Assembly (NCBI GenBank): GCA_030549775.1
Contig: CM060173.1
Location: 32,978,110 to 33,042,109 of the forward strand
Direction: 5' to 3'
DNA: 64,000 bases
Source of the DNA: Tamarix chinensis
Lineage: Eukaryota; Streptophyta; Magnoliopsida; Caryophyllales; Tamaricaceae
Under the pieces are notes generated by a model. The model saw only the letters and a list, made by a program, of their open reading frames with translations, had not been told where the DNA came from and did not search any database. This document shows, in pieces, positions 1-10,850 of this stretch. The first letter of the stretch is position 1, and each line of letters begins with the position of its first letter. A program made the translations under genes and the position numbers.

Positions 1-311
1 GTAAGAAAGGGGTCGGGCCACATAGGCCGATTAGGGCTTCCGGGGAGGAACCCTAGAGAGATAAGGGCGTACGAAGTTGATATCCTACGTGTTGAGATGG
101 TCTATAGCCTTGGGGAATGGTGACTTATGGCAAGCTACTCTGCCTGAGTCTACGGGGGATGAATGTCGAGTGAACGGGAAGGTATGGGTCCCAACATATA
201 GGACGGTCCTTCTAGAGGGAAGAGGTAGCGCATTACCAGCATGCATGTCAAGGGCGTGATGTGATTCAATAAGATACGAATAAGACATTAATTACGTAAA
301 GCGAAAGACTG

Positions 312-690
312 ATGAGCCCGACCCAGTCCGTTCCACCGGTTAGAATAGTGGCCAGAGGCGTTTTGCCCTGGGGGTTGATTTCCGGTCCACCGGCTATAAT
401 AGTGGCCAGAGGCGTTTTGCCCTGGGTGTGTACCTCCGGTCCACCGGCTATAATAGTGGGGGAGTTCGGGCTCGACAGACCCAAACAAATAAGTTAATCC
501 ACGGGAAAAATACTAAGTACTTACAGCGAAACACCATGTAAGTGCGGGGCCAGTCCGTTCCACCGGTTAGAATAGTTGCCAGAGGCGTTTTGCTCTGGGG
601 GTCGATTTCCGGTCCACCGGCTATAATAGTGGCCAGAGGCGTTCTGCCCTGGGTGTTGATTTCCGGTCCACCGGCTATAATAGTAGGGTC
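312..690 (-). repeat. Tandem modules of about 80 bp in LTR copy D
   Basis: Imperfect direct repeats share the motifs CCACCGGCTATAATAGTGG and CCAGAGGCGTTTTGCCCTGG on the plus strand. The second motif can pair its ends (CCAG with CTGG, then GGC with GCC). Homologous arrays occur in L copies A, B, C and H at the same relative place, so the array belongs to the family and is not a local expansion. Confidence 0.8.
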
Positions 691-867
691 CCCGTACTTA
701 CAGGGATAACTGAAGAGCGTGTGAAAAGGACTTATTATCATAATAAGTAATAATGAACAAGTACAAGTATGAAATTAGCCTTCCGCTTACTCGTCTTTGT
801 GTGTTGATGATGTGTTGAACATGTATCCTATGTGTATGTGTCGGCCTTAGCTCGTCTGTTACCTTAC

Positions 868-924
868 TCAGTACGTAGCGTACTGATCACTCGTTTCATG
901 GGTGCTGCTTATTCCCACGAGCAG
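868..924 (-). other. Three abutting hairpins in LTR copy D
   Basis: On the minus strand the three hairpins are 924-905 (arms CTGCTCGT and ATAAGCAG, loop GGGA), 904-888 (arms CACCCAT and ACGAGTG, loop GAA) and 886-868 (arms TCAGTACG and CGTACTGA, loop CTA). The last has a perfect 8-bp stem; the first two carry C.A mismatches of the kind left by C-to-T decay. The same block is found in copies A and C. Confidence 0.7.
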
Positions 925-1387
925 AGGACACATCTGACCTTGTGCAGGTAGGAGACCACGTGTTCGATGCCTACGATACCTACGAGGCATCAGGTGGGAC
1001 CGAGTGATGAGTCTTTCCTGGTTGGGGCCGAGAACGAGTTAGCCGGACTCCTTTATTTCCCTCTCTATCTTCTATTTTAGCTTGTTGCACTTATGTTGTG
1101 TTGTATTTCAAAGGTGGGACTTTTAAATTGTAATCTTAATGATACTCTATCGGTGGTTGAAACCTCGTCTTCATGAACATTTGTGTTAATGGTGCATTTA
1201 TGGTTGATGTTTCACGTTTATGACTTTTGATTTAGCCTTAACACTTAGTATCGGAACGGTAGGAGTGAACCGGTCTAGCACTAAGTGTGGCGGTGGTACC
1301 CCCAAGTTTACGGTTTTAATTCTTTCGCTTCCGCTAAACCTTTTGAGTTAAACGAAATTTTTCAGTAGTAAATTTGGGGGTGTTACA

Positions 1388-1870
1388 TTTGGCCACATCC
1401 AAGACCAGTATTCTAGTATGATTAATGCATAAAATAGAAGAAAAAAATAGAACAAGAAGTAAATTTCTTAATAAACTAAATGGCATATCGATCAAAAACC
1501 AATACCTATTGTTGTTGTGTAAACTTAAATCCATGCCACTTCTTGATCAAGATGGATTTGGCCAAGGTAGTGTTATAAGATAAATAATAGTTTAAGCATC
1601 CCAAGGAGGTTGATATATGGCATGTGAAAGTGTAAAAAGAACACTATAAGTTCATTAAAATCTTTTTGGAACTTATGAGTACATTACCCCTAAGGTTTGG
1701 TTTACAAAATAAATAAATAAAAATTGTTCCTATATCAATCCTTTCAAAAATATTTTTGTTTCCATAAATTTAATATAATTTGATAGGTTGATAGGTCTAC
1801 CTTTTTAACTAATTAAGTTTGTGTTTGAGGGAGTGTTTGACTCCAAATTATATCTTTTAACCACAATTTT
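1388..1870. other. AT-rich spacer between L copies D and A
   Basis: About 480 bp of AT-rich sequence with no recognisable coding region, terminal repeat or RNA gene. It is bounded by the outer ends of two oppositely oriented L copies. Confidence 0.5.
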
Positions 1871-2436
1871 TGGAATACCCTCAAAATTCACTACTGAAAA
1901 ATTTCATTTAATAAAAAGGTTTAATGGAAGTAAAATAATAAAAATATGAATTCTAAGGATATTACCGCCACACTTAGTACCAGACCGGTTCACTCCTACC
2001 ATTCCAATACGAATTGCTAAGGCTAAAAAGGACTATGATCAGACTTAAGTCAATACTTAAACCAAGAGCTCATCAAAAAACTAGAAAGTTCATAACATAG
2101 AAATCAGAGTACGCGTAAAAAGTTAACAATTCAAAGGAGTACAATCAATTATAAGATAGAAATTAGAGTGCATGAAAAAGAGTCATAATCCAAAGTACAT
2201 AGTTAAGTTTATTAAAAGGAATAAGGTCTACAAAACAATAAAAGTTTAGTTCTGGAAAATCCAATGCAAGATGGAATAACATAAAGAAATAGAAGAACAT
2301 AAAGAGGAAATTTGGTCATGATGCTCTCGATCTCCAAACCAATTCCATGCTTAACTCTCAGCCCTGCCTGATGCCTCACAAGTATCAAAAGCATCAACAA
2401 CAGAATCACCAACCTACACAAAGTCAAAGGGCCCTT

Positions 2437-2493
2437 CTACTCGTGGGAATGAGCAGCCACCATGAAAATGGTGGTCAGTACGCTACGTACTGA
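2437..2493 (+). other. Three abutting perfect or near-perfect hairpins, copy A
   Basis: Hairpin 1 is 2437-2456 (CTACTCGT, loop GGGA, ATGAGCAG; one mismatch and one G.T pair). Hairpin 2 is 2457-2474 (CCACCAT, loop GAAA, ATGGTGG; perfect). Hairpin 3 is 2475-2493 (TCAGTACG, loop CTA, CGTACTGA; perfect). There is no spacer between them, so nearly all 57 nt are paired. The block lies about 570 nt inside the element. Its role is unknown. Confidence 0.75.
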
Positions 2494-2679
2494 GCAAAGT
2501 AACCATGCATTAAGGCCAACACATAAAGGCACATAATTCAAGCATGATAATATAACAGCATACAATCTTTACATATAAATAAAGGCCAAGTTGTAGTCTA
2601 GATAAACTGATTATTAAATCTCTTATTAATGCTCAATTCACACCATGCTTGTTATCATTCCATGCGAGTATAGGAACCC

Positions 2680-3030
2680 TACTATTATAGCCAGTGGACT
2701 GGAAACATACAAGGCATAACGTACCTGACCACTATTATTTGTTGATGGATCGGTCTCCAGGGCAAGATGCTCCTAGCCACTATTATTCGCTGGTGAACCG
2801 ATCTGGCCCCGATTCTCATGGTGTTTCACTATAAGTACTTAATGTCTTTCCATGTCTTATCACAATTATTTTTGGTTTGTTGAGCACGGAATCCCCAACT
2901 ATTATAGCTAGTAGAATGGAAACATACAGGCATAATTCACCTGACCACAATTATTCACCAGTGGATCGATCTTTAGGGCACACCAGCTCTTGACCACTAT
3001 TATTCGTCAGTGGACCGGTATGGGCCCGGA
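2680..3030 (+). repeat. Tandem folding modules in LTR copy A
   Basis: Repeated units contain ACTATTATAGC or ACTATTATTCG, then a GGTGGA-like step and a fold such as CCAGGGCAAGATGCTCCTAG, whose ends are nearly complementary. Each half of the array starts with a near-identical cccc(a)actattata step after a conserved TTGAGC... segment, so the array seems duplicated as a two-unit block. Confidence 0.65.
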
Positions 3031-4113
3031 GCAACAGTCTTCCTCTTTAAATGATTAGTGTCTTACTATGTCTTATTCAAAAGTTTCACCCTAGACATGC
3101 ATGACAAACTCCATCTACGCTTATCCTCCCAAGAGGGTTCATTCCATATCTTGAAAATTCTACACCTTCTAACTCGCCCAAACATCCTTCCCTTAACTCA
3201 CACTAGAAGCTCAACTCCTAAGTGTGTGGGTCAAGGCCCACTACTTTACACCTCCAAGCCCAATCCCTGTGTTACCCTAGAATTTTCTCCAAAAACCCTA
3301 ATTTGGGACTATGTGGTCCATCCTTCTCTACCTCACACAACCCAAATTGTTTTAGCACCCCACACATCACAACCATCAGATTCAACCCTTATCATCACAC
3401 TTTACTCCCTGAGTACACATGTGAGCACGAAACCCTAGGTGACTACACCAAACCCTAGCTGGCCACGCCAAACCCTAGCATCCTCCCTTTCACATGTCAC
3501 CCCTCCATTTCTCACTTTCTACTTTTATTTTTCCATGATGCTCATGTTCATCCCTCACATGATAATATTCCATCTGTATCTCATACTCCACTCACTCTCA
3601 TTTATTTTTCCTTTTTACCACCTTCACGGATTAGGGTTTCCTTCCAAACTCTAGCTCGATCTCCTATGCACCCTTATACTATCCCATGTACTATTTTTCT
3701 CCCAAGTTCTCCAATCACCCAAAAAACTATTCCATTACCTTCCTTGCACCCCAAGTCAACTTTCCATACGTAAAGTTCACCCTCATGCAGACTCTATCCA
3801 TCCTATGCAAACATTCAATGTTTTTCATACGTAACCCTAAAACTCCCATGCAAAACCTTAGATTCTCCCATGCAAGTTTTTATCCACTTAATTTTGCCTA
3901 AAGTGTCCCCTTTTATTCTCCCTATCATAGATCATAGGATATTTAGGTCAATTCCACATTCCTTGGTCAACTTACTTCCCTTCGTTTAACTTACTTCCCT
4001 ATTTTCCTTTTTCATCCTTTCACCCTATATCATGACATTACATATCCTAGCATGCATGTCCTAAAGGGGTCACAACACATCACAGCATATACATATAATA
4101 CACATGCCATAAG

Positions 4114-4987
4114 TGATGAAACCTGGAAGGGTTTCACAGAAATTTCGCCGAATCGCAAACAAAATCGAGTGCGGGGTTCGATTCGCTGAACAATCAGCCT
4201 AAGGATTTTCTCCGAAGGAAGATTAGAAAACTCAAAGCGCAGTTGAATCAACGGCTACTGAAGTTGTAGAACAAAGAAGATCGAGAAGAGATCGAGAAGA
4301 GATCGAAGAAAGAGCGAGAAGAATTACGAACGAGAAGGTCACGAAAGAGAGAGAGAGTCGAGAGAGAGCGAGAGAGAGTTCTAGAAAATAATCTCAATAA
4401 TGTATTCAACAAAACGTAGTATCTGTTACAGCCGTGTATAAGCCCTATATATAAGGCGTATACAATACAAAAGGAAGGTGTACAAAATACGCAAACGCAG
4501 GCCTCCGTCACCTATACAATTCAACACAATTAATCAGCTGAGACATATACAAATGGGTCGACGGCTGGTTAAAGAAAAACAACCCAAATTTACAAGATTA
4601 TTACAAGGCATAATAATCCAAAGTAATTAATGTACAAATAATTCCCATCAGCTAAAATTTATATTAGCTAATCATGGTTACCAAGGGTTGATTAATCCAC
4701 ATTCCAACTAACCCAAATAATTATGGGCCGGGTGGCAGATTACACAGCCAGCTTAATCCCCATTAGCCGAATTTGCTGGCGAATGCATCACATGGGATTT
4801 TCTACAATGAATATAACATAATTTATGTCACAACTCCCAGCAGCAGCTACAACAACCTCTCTATCCATTCCCCATGTTTGAATTAATTTCCTAAACAATC
4901 ACACAATAAGAAAAATAATTATAAGTACAACATAATCTATAACAATTAATATAATTATTTAAATACAAATTTTGGAGATTTATATCA
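4114..4987 (-). mobile_element. Solo LTR, copia-like, nested in copy A
   Basis: The element starts TGATGAAACC and ends TTATATCA, and is flanked on both sides by ATAAG (4109-4113 and 4988-4992), a perfect 5-bp target-site duplication. The surrounding sequence rejoins to match copy C (catgccata followed by the ctcaactcgaagctacgc segment). Read on the minus strand it has an LTR-like promoter layout: a TATA-like CCTTATATATAGGG near 4445-4460, then a (CT)-rich leader, ending in TCA. No coding sequence, primer-binding site or second LTR is present, so it is a recombination remnant. The superfamily is inferred from length and layout only. Confidence 0.8.
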
Positions 4988-5610
4988 ATAAGATACATAT
5001 GATCATACCTCAACTCGAAGCTACGCTACACATAAAATAGTTATAACAATAAGCATAAGATACAAAACATATCATGAGACATGGCATACAAGGCATATAA
5101 GGCATATAAGGCATATAAGACACATAAGGCCTTAGCTACATCCTTACCTAACACGACACCGGTCTTGAAGCACGCTCCAATGCCTCCTTAGAGTTTTGAT
5201 TGGTTTCACCTATAAGAGGGAAAAACTAAGGATTAGTTTTCCTCCTACCAAAATACTATTATTTCCTATTTTATCCTAAGATTAGGGTTACTATTATTAA
5301 AGGAAACTTAATAAGTGAAAATAGGGTTTTTAATAATATTTATAGCCATACTTATATTATTAAATCCAATAGCTTATTTCTAATAATAGTACTAACACTA
5401 GTTATAGAAAAATAGTTAATAATAATAGTAATACTAATACTCCTATTAATAGAAACCCTAGTATTTTTAAGGCTAAGACTAATAATAGGGTTAGGGATAA
5501 AATAATAATGTGATAATAGTAAAGCTAACAAAATAATAATATTGCTAAGGATAAAAGTAATAATAGTAATAATATTTTTACCATAATAATAATAGTGATA
5601 CTAATAACAA

Positions 5611-5615
5611 TAATG

Positions 5616-5648
<33 letters not shown>

Positions 5649-5663
5649 GTAATAATAATCATA

Positions 5664-5694
<31 letters not shown>

Positions 5695-5790
5695 CGATGA
5701 TGGTGATGATGGTATTAATCGAAATATAGTGGAATAGGGTTTCGACCCTTCATTGAAATAATCATAACAATAATAATAATAATAATAATA

Positions 5791-5835
<45 letters not shown>

Positions 5836-5931
5836 ATAATAATAGTAATAATAGTAATAGTAATAGTAATAATAATGATGATGATGATGATACTAATCGA
5901 ATTAATGATAAAATAGGGTCTTGACCCTTAA

Positions 5932-5966
<35 letters not shown>
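5611..5966. repeat. Triplet microsatellites in copy A: AAT, GAT, AAT/ATT, AGT
   Basis: Runs of (AAT)n at about 5611-5646, (GAT)n at 5664-5710, (AAT)n followed directly by (ATT)n at 5769-5840, and (AGT)n at 5931-5966. The AAT/ATT pair is self-complementary and would fold into a long hairpin. A similar cluster sits at the homologous place in copy C (58450-58572). Confidence 0.95.
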
Positions 5967-6059
5967 TTAATAGTAGTAATAGTAGTAGTAATAATAATAA
6001 TAATAATAAAATTAAAATGAATAAGGCTTAAATAATTAGTATTTAAGAGTTGAGAGGGT

Positions 6060-7215
6060 TTAGGATACCACCTAGGGTTAGCGGTGTATGGCGGCACCGG
6101 CGGTGCACAGCAGCGACGGCGATGGCAAGAAAAAGGGGAGAAAAGAGAGATAGTTGAGTGATGGGAATAGGATAGTGAGGATGAGGGTAGAAGTTGGGGT
6201 GATTGAGGTTGCCTAAGTTGAGAGAGTTGGAATGAGGGTGGTGGTGCAGCCAAAGGTGGAGGCATACGGCGGCGGGAGTGGTGGCCGAAAGTGGTGGAAG
6301 GAGGAGAAAGGAGAAGGAGAGGGAGGAAAGTAAAAAGGAGGGTAGGGGAGGTAAAGGAAGGTATGCAGGTGCTTTTGGGAGGTGTAAGGGGTGGTGGTTG
6401 TGGCGGGAGTGGTGGTGGACGGTGGTGCAAAGGGTGGCAAAGGCAAAGGAGTGGTTGATCGAGAAGGAAAATTTACACGACCGGGGGTGGCTCATGCAAA
6501 TTTTCCTTCAAGGGAGGAGGGCGGCGCAGTTCGGTAGAGGGTGATGCAAAAAGTGGTTCTGTGGGTGGCTCAAGCGGCGGCGCTGAGCGATGGCGGCAAC
6601 AAAGGAGTGGTTTTTCTGGGTTGGAATCAAAAGCTCGAGCAAGGCTAGTTATGGGGGTATTTATAGAGCTAAAGGAGGGGATAAGGTCAGGGGAAAATGG
6701 GAGTATAGGGAAGGTAGGTTAGGGCTCACTGGTCAACAATGGCAGGTCGGCGATGGCTGCCATGGATGGCTGTGATTGGCTAAGGAGAAGGAAATGGCAT
6801 GCGAGAAGGGAGGGAGATTGGTTGGGTCGAAACGGCAGGCGAGTCAGCGGGGAAGAGAGAAGAGAGATCGGTTGGTCAGTGGCGTGATTGGCGACGAGAA
6901 TCTCAGGAGAGTTGCAGGCTGCGACAAGAAAGGAAGAAGAAGGAGGAAGAAAAAGGTGGGGGCGGACCCCGCGGTTGGGAAAAAGAAAGAAAGAAAAGAA
7001 AAAGAAGTGGACCGGTCGGGCGACTAGGGGGAAAAAGAAGGAAACGCGGCACACCGGACCCTGGGCCACGCCAAAGGAGAAGAAAGGGGGAAGGGAAATG
7101 GGCCACTGGGCTGGCCCAGGTCGGGGGAGGAGGAAGAAAAAAGAAAAGAAGAAGAAGGAAAAAAGGAAGAAAAAGGAAAGAAAAGAAAGAAAGAAAAGGA
7201 AAAAGGAAATATAGA
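6060..7215. other. GC-rich purine-strand block of copy A
   Basis: The plus strand is made largely of G and A. It gives long but low-complexity open frames on both strands (Lys/Glu/Arg/Gly-rich one way, Pro/Ser/Leu-rich the other). Similar blocks end copies B (about 20040-21065) and C (about 58620-59790) and occur reversed in E, so this is family sequence and not a gene. Confidence 0.7.
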
Positions 7216-7511
7216 AAAAGAAAAATAGGTGAGTTGGGATATTTTGGAATATATAGAAATTATAATATTTTTATAAAATAATAATTAATTCTCTTTTTAG
7301 GTTAATTTAGGATTTTTGAAAGATTTTTCCTAAATTTTATTTTAATTAGCAAATCATTCTAATTTTATCTAATTAAAATATTTATAAATTTCCTATTGAT
7401 TTATCCATATTTACTCCCTCTTATTTTAAATAAAACAATTTATTTAATTAATTTCCATAATAGATTCTTAATTAGCTATAATTCTTAAAATTAGAATTTA
7501 GGGGTATTTCA

Positions 7512-9690
7512 ATTATTATTATTTTTTTAATATATACCATTTTTGGTAAATTTAAATTATAAACATAGTTAAAAAATAAAATAAAATAACTCACGAACAA
7601 AAGGCCTACAGCAACAACGTTTCTAAACAAAAACATAATTAGTTATGCAAAACATGGACGTTGGAGATAAGGTGGGCTTTATACGCTCCTTGGACTCTAC
7701 CACTAATCTTATCGGGGCTGGGTTTGAACGAGCCCAAATATTTCGATTGATTTCGACCCTTTACACCTACGCTGGCAAACATTAACAGTGGGTACTGGAG
7801 ATTTGGGCCTTTCGTAACAGAATTCAAATCAAGCAAGATGTCAATATCATTAAGAATTCTGTACTTATTTTGCAAGGGGAGATCCACCCCAATATATTAT
7901 TATAATGCTGTAGCTATGAATTATGAATCTGTTACCTTTCGCACGCTTTTCCCTTCTAAATTCCTAATTAATTACTAATACTTTAATTCATGTGGTAAAA
8001 ATAATCCTTCTATCAACTATTTCCCTATTGAAGAGCATTATACTCTATCGGTCCAAGCTGAACCAATTGGTACCAGCTTCATAACCTTTTGTGGATGTGT
8101 ATAGTTTCATTCTTGCGTCCTGCGTTATTGTCCTTGTGTGCATAGTTTTTGTCTTGGTATTTTAATTATCAAGCTTCATGTCGATTGTCTTTATCTAAAA
8201 TAATGTCATTTAGAAATTGATTCGCCCTATTCTTCAAAAGAAAAAAAAAACAATCATATTTTTGTAATGACGTGGTAATAATCTAGTTGTTGATATTGGA
8301 AGATGTCTTTGGTTTCAAGTTTAATTCTCCTCACAGAATATGTGATATAGCTTTGGTTCCCTATTTACGGTTGCAATTTATATATCATTTAATGTTGTGA
8401 CTATTTCACTCATCCCGCCATTACTTCATAAGAATAGTATAAAACTTTGCATGTGATTCATCTAGAATATTTTTTCTATTTTTTTACAATTTACCATTTT
8501 AAAATGATAGTCCCCACATTAAATGTCATCTTTATTAGAGTGCTACTAATGGGTGAAATCTCTTGTCCTCTCAAATTCACCATTTCAAAAGAGGCAACTA
8601 GTTATTAAGTGTCTCTTACATAACCATCAAAATGTTGTTTCAGGCATTAAACTAAGAAGTCAATCACAATTAAGATAAATATCAAGCATAAAATATCGTT
8701 TACACAAGTCTTTGTATAATATAGAGAAACTCAAATAGAAAAGAAACCAAAGATAAAGAAAAAGATATGAGAGAGAATATTTTTATAGATATGTTCTCTT
8801 ATGTGCATCATCCTCGTATATACACACAAATACCATCACCTATGATCTATAATCCTCTTGGAGGTCACAATATATATCAAGAGTTGACGAGGTGGGATAT
8901 GGATAGTTGAGGGGAAGGAAGGATGGAGGAGGTACAAATGTTGCATTAGATGAGGATACAAAGAGATGTAACATCCACATTACTTAAAGGGTATATGTAA
9001 AACTCTTTCTTAGATATACGTCTTCTAATATTTACACCGCCCTCCATAGCTACTAAGTATTATACAATTATACACGAGGATGTTGGAGAACCAAAGATAT
9101 ATATATCCACATCCACATATGTAAAGATGTCTCATTCATCAATATCTAATATTCCCCTCAAGAGTACACATTTAAAATAGTATCATGTTAAAAACCTTAT
9201 AAGAAAAATCTAATGGAAAAAAATCATAGCTAAGGAAAATAGTACAATTTTCTTCGCCTAAACTTGACATTTATTCTTCATATATTATATTATGTATGAT
9301 TCTGTTTGTATGTATAAGCTCACTTCGATAGTGCTTATAATTTTATTAGTAAATGTCTTATTAGAGATAAAAACATGGTTTGTCTACAAAGACATATGTC
9401 ACCAAATTAGCTTTTCAAATCATTTCTTTTTAAGCACCTTATTATAGTCAATCAGTCAAACATATTTGAATGTTGAACTTCATATCCATTATTATGCTCA
9501 TTAAACAGATACATTTGAATGTTGTGCATAGTATAGCGTGAAAAAAATAAGCTTCTGGATATGTGAAGATTATGGAGGATCTCCATGTGTGTAAACTAAT
9601 GAGGGTGCTTGGTCAATTAACACATGCATGACAAATGTTTAATTGTTATTTATGGTTCCTAAAAGAAATGGATAATTTACACAATTAGGT
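7512..9690. other. Intergenic, AT-rich, no gene recognised
   Basis: About 2.2 kb without a supported gene. A short minus-strand open frame (7639-7887) matches nothing I know. The stretch near 9160-9260 (TAATATTCCCCTCAAGAG, then a TTAAAAACC-type run) resembles phrases common near plant retroelement ends, but I cannot place it in a family. Confidence 0.4.
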
Positions 9691-9704
9691 TTTAATGAGC
9701 ACTT

Positions 9705-10087
9705 AAAAACCTTTTACCATATGTCTTGGTTGGTTTCATTCGTTACCTTTTACCACAAGTCATGGTTGCTTTTGTTTAATGCCTTTTACCATAGATTATG
9801 GTTGGTTTCATCCTTATATTTGTAACACCTCAGTCTCAATCCATACTATTATTTCAAGGGGGTATAAATACATACGTATGGTGAATCCTAGGTTTGATTG
9901 AACACTACACACATACAGAGAAGAGATGTTAGAGATAAAGATGGAATTTATTTTGTGAATATCTTCTATTCATCTTGATTCATAAATAAAAATCCTTATT
10001 ACAAGCCATTTGATTGTTGTTTTCTACATCTCCATACTTATTCTTTCTTTTTATTGTGTGATGATTCAGTAATTGAATTACAACAGT
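9705..10087 (+). mobile_element. Probable 5' LTR end of a copia remnant
   Basis: It lies directly upstream of a primer-binding site (10088-10100). It carries three direct repeats of about 37 bp, each with CCTTTTACCA and a TGGTTG(G/C)TTT(C/T) core (9709-9815). Repeated U3 boxes are typical of Tnt1/Tto1-type copia LTRs. The left end of the LTR cannot be fixed because no downstream LTR survives here. Confidence 0.45.
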
Positions 10088-10850
10088 TGGTATTAAAGCC
10101 TAGTTGATTGAATCATGGTCAATTGGATCAAGGTTTTCATGATGGATGAAGGAAATATCAAGGTTAAGCATTTTAATGGTTCTAATTTCACAATTTAGAA
10201 TATGAAAATTGATGACTATTTGTTTTCCAAGAATACCTATCAACCTTGATAAGGAGATAAGCCAACTATATGGAAGAGGTCAAGTGGAATGTGTTAGATA
10301 GGAAGGATTTAGGTGCAATCCACATATGCCTTACTCTAAACATGGCATTCAATATCATGAATCAAAAAATGATAATGAGTGTGATGAAAGAGCTTTTCAA
10401 CATGTACAAAAAACCCTCGGCAACAAACCGGGTATTTCTTATGAGAAAATTGTTCAACCTTAATATGTGTGATGATTCATCTATTGTGAACCACATAAAT
10501 GGGTTTAATGTGGCATTCAATAAATTGAGTTCGATTAAAATATTGTTTGATGATGAGGTCAGGGATTTGATTTTGTTATCGTCTCTACCGAAGAGTTGGG
10601 ATAGTAATATTGCTACTATTAGTAATTCCCATGGATAATTAAAGTTGAGGCTTGATGATGTTCGAGATCTAAAATTAACGAGAGCATTTGTATGAAGGGA
10701 TTGGAGAATGATTATGTTGTTAATGCTTTGAATGTTGATGGAAGAGGTCAATTGTGTTGTATTCATCTTTTGCACTCTCTATCAACAAAAACAAGACAAA
10801 GAAACATTAATAAAGAAGAAGGGTATATACCAAGACCAAAAATAGTGAGT
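10088..10850 (+). pseudogene. Copia retrotransposon gag remnant
   Basis: Starts with TGGTATTAAAGCC, a worn initiator-tRNA-Met primer-binding site (usual TGGTATCAGAGC). Broken frames follow that match the copia-type gag family (UBN2 / PF14223): an N-terminal FNGSNFTI stop NMKIDDYL segment near 10170-10220, then WNVLDRKDLGAI, AFNIM, a LFNMY segment, the FNVAFNKLSS segment and LSSLPKSWD in the frame 10270-10638. After this stop, about 10640-10850, a different frame has GLENDYVVNALNVDGRGQ, the usual spacer before the zinc knuckle. The gag is split by a frame change near 10275 and by stop codons. The zinc knuckle, protease, integrase and reverse transcriptase are absent. Confidence 0.8.

Larger units (their letters stand above)
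1..1387 (-). mobile_element. Family L long LTR, partial copy D
   Basis: The right edge at 1381-1387 reads TGTTACA. This is the reverse complement of the family start TGTAACACCCCCAAATTT, and the next bases (about 1340-1380) are the reverse of the conserved block ACTACTGAAAAATTTCG. The copy therefore runs leftwards and leaves the window at base 1. It contains the folding block at 868-924 and a tandem array at about 312-690. No protein domain is seen; open frames across the array are only repeats of the array unit. Terminal TG/CA bases make an LTR of a Ty3-type retrotransposon the best guess, but the family name is unknown. Confidence 0.75.
1871..7511 (+). mobile_element. Family L long LTR-like element, copy A
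   Basis: The left end TGGAATACCCTCAAAATT is a worn form of the family start, followed by CACTACTGAAAAATTTC. The right end GGTATTTCA at 7503-7511 is a worn form of GGTATTACA. Flanks are ATTTT (left) and ATTAT (right), a possible 5-bp duplication with one change. Order inside: start block, three-hairpin block (2437-2493), tandem modules (about 2680-3030), pyrimidine-rich part (about 3090-4080), a nested copia-type solo LTR (4114-4987), triplet repeats (5611-5966), a purine-rich GC-rich part (about 6060-7210) and an AT-rich end. No protein domain is seen. Without the nested LTR and its duplicated target it is about 4.8 kb. The lack of an internal coding region and of a second terminal repeat suggests a solo LTR or a LARD-like element. 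Confidence 0.7.

Noticed and set aside
266..741. Repetitive minus frames with IIAGGPEI.PQGKTPLAT units
   Set aside because: Direct translation of the LTR tandem modules; two frames are open at once and copies elsewhere are broken.
5831..6430. 199-codon minus frame rich in Pro, Ser, Thr and Leu
   Set aside because: Runs through triplet repeats and the purine-rich LTR block; low complexity and repeated in other element copies.
6799..7281. 160-codon plus frame rich in Lys, Arg and Glu
   Set aside because: A product of the G/A-rich strand of the LTR block; the opposite strand is equally open.
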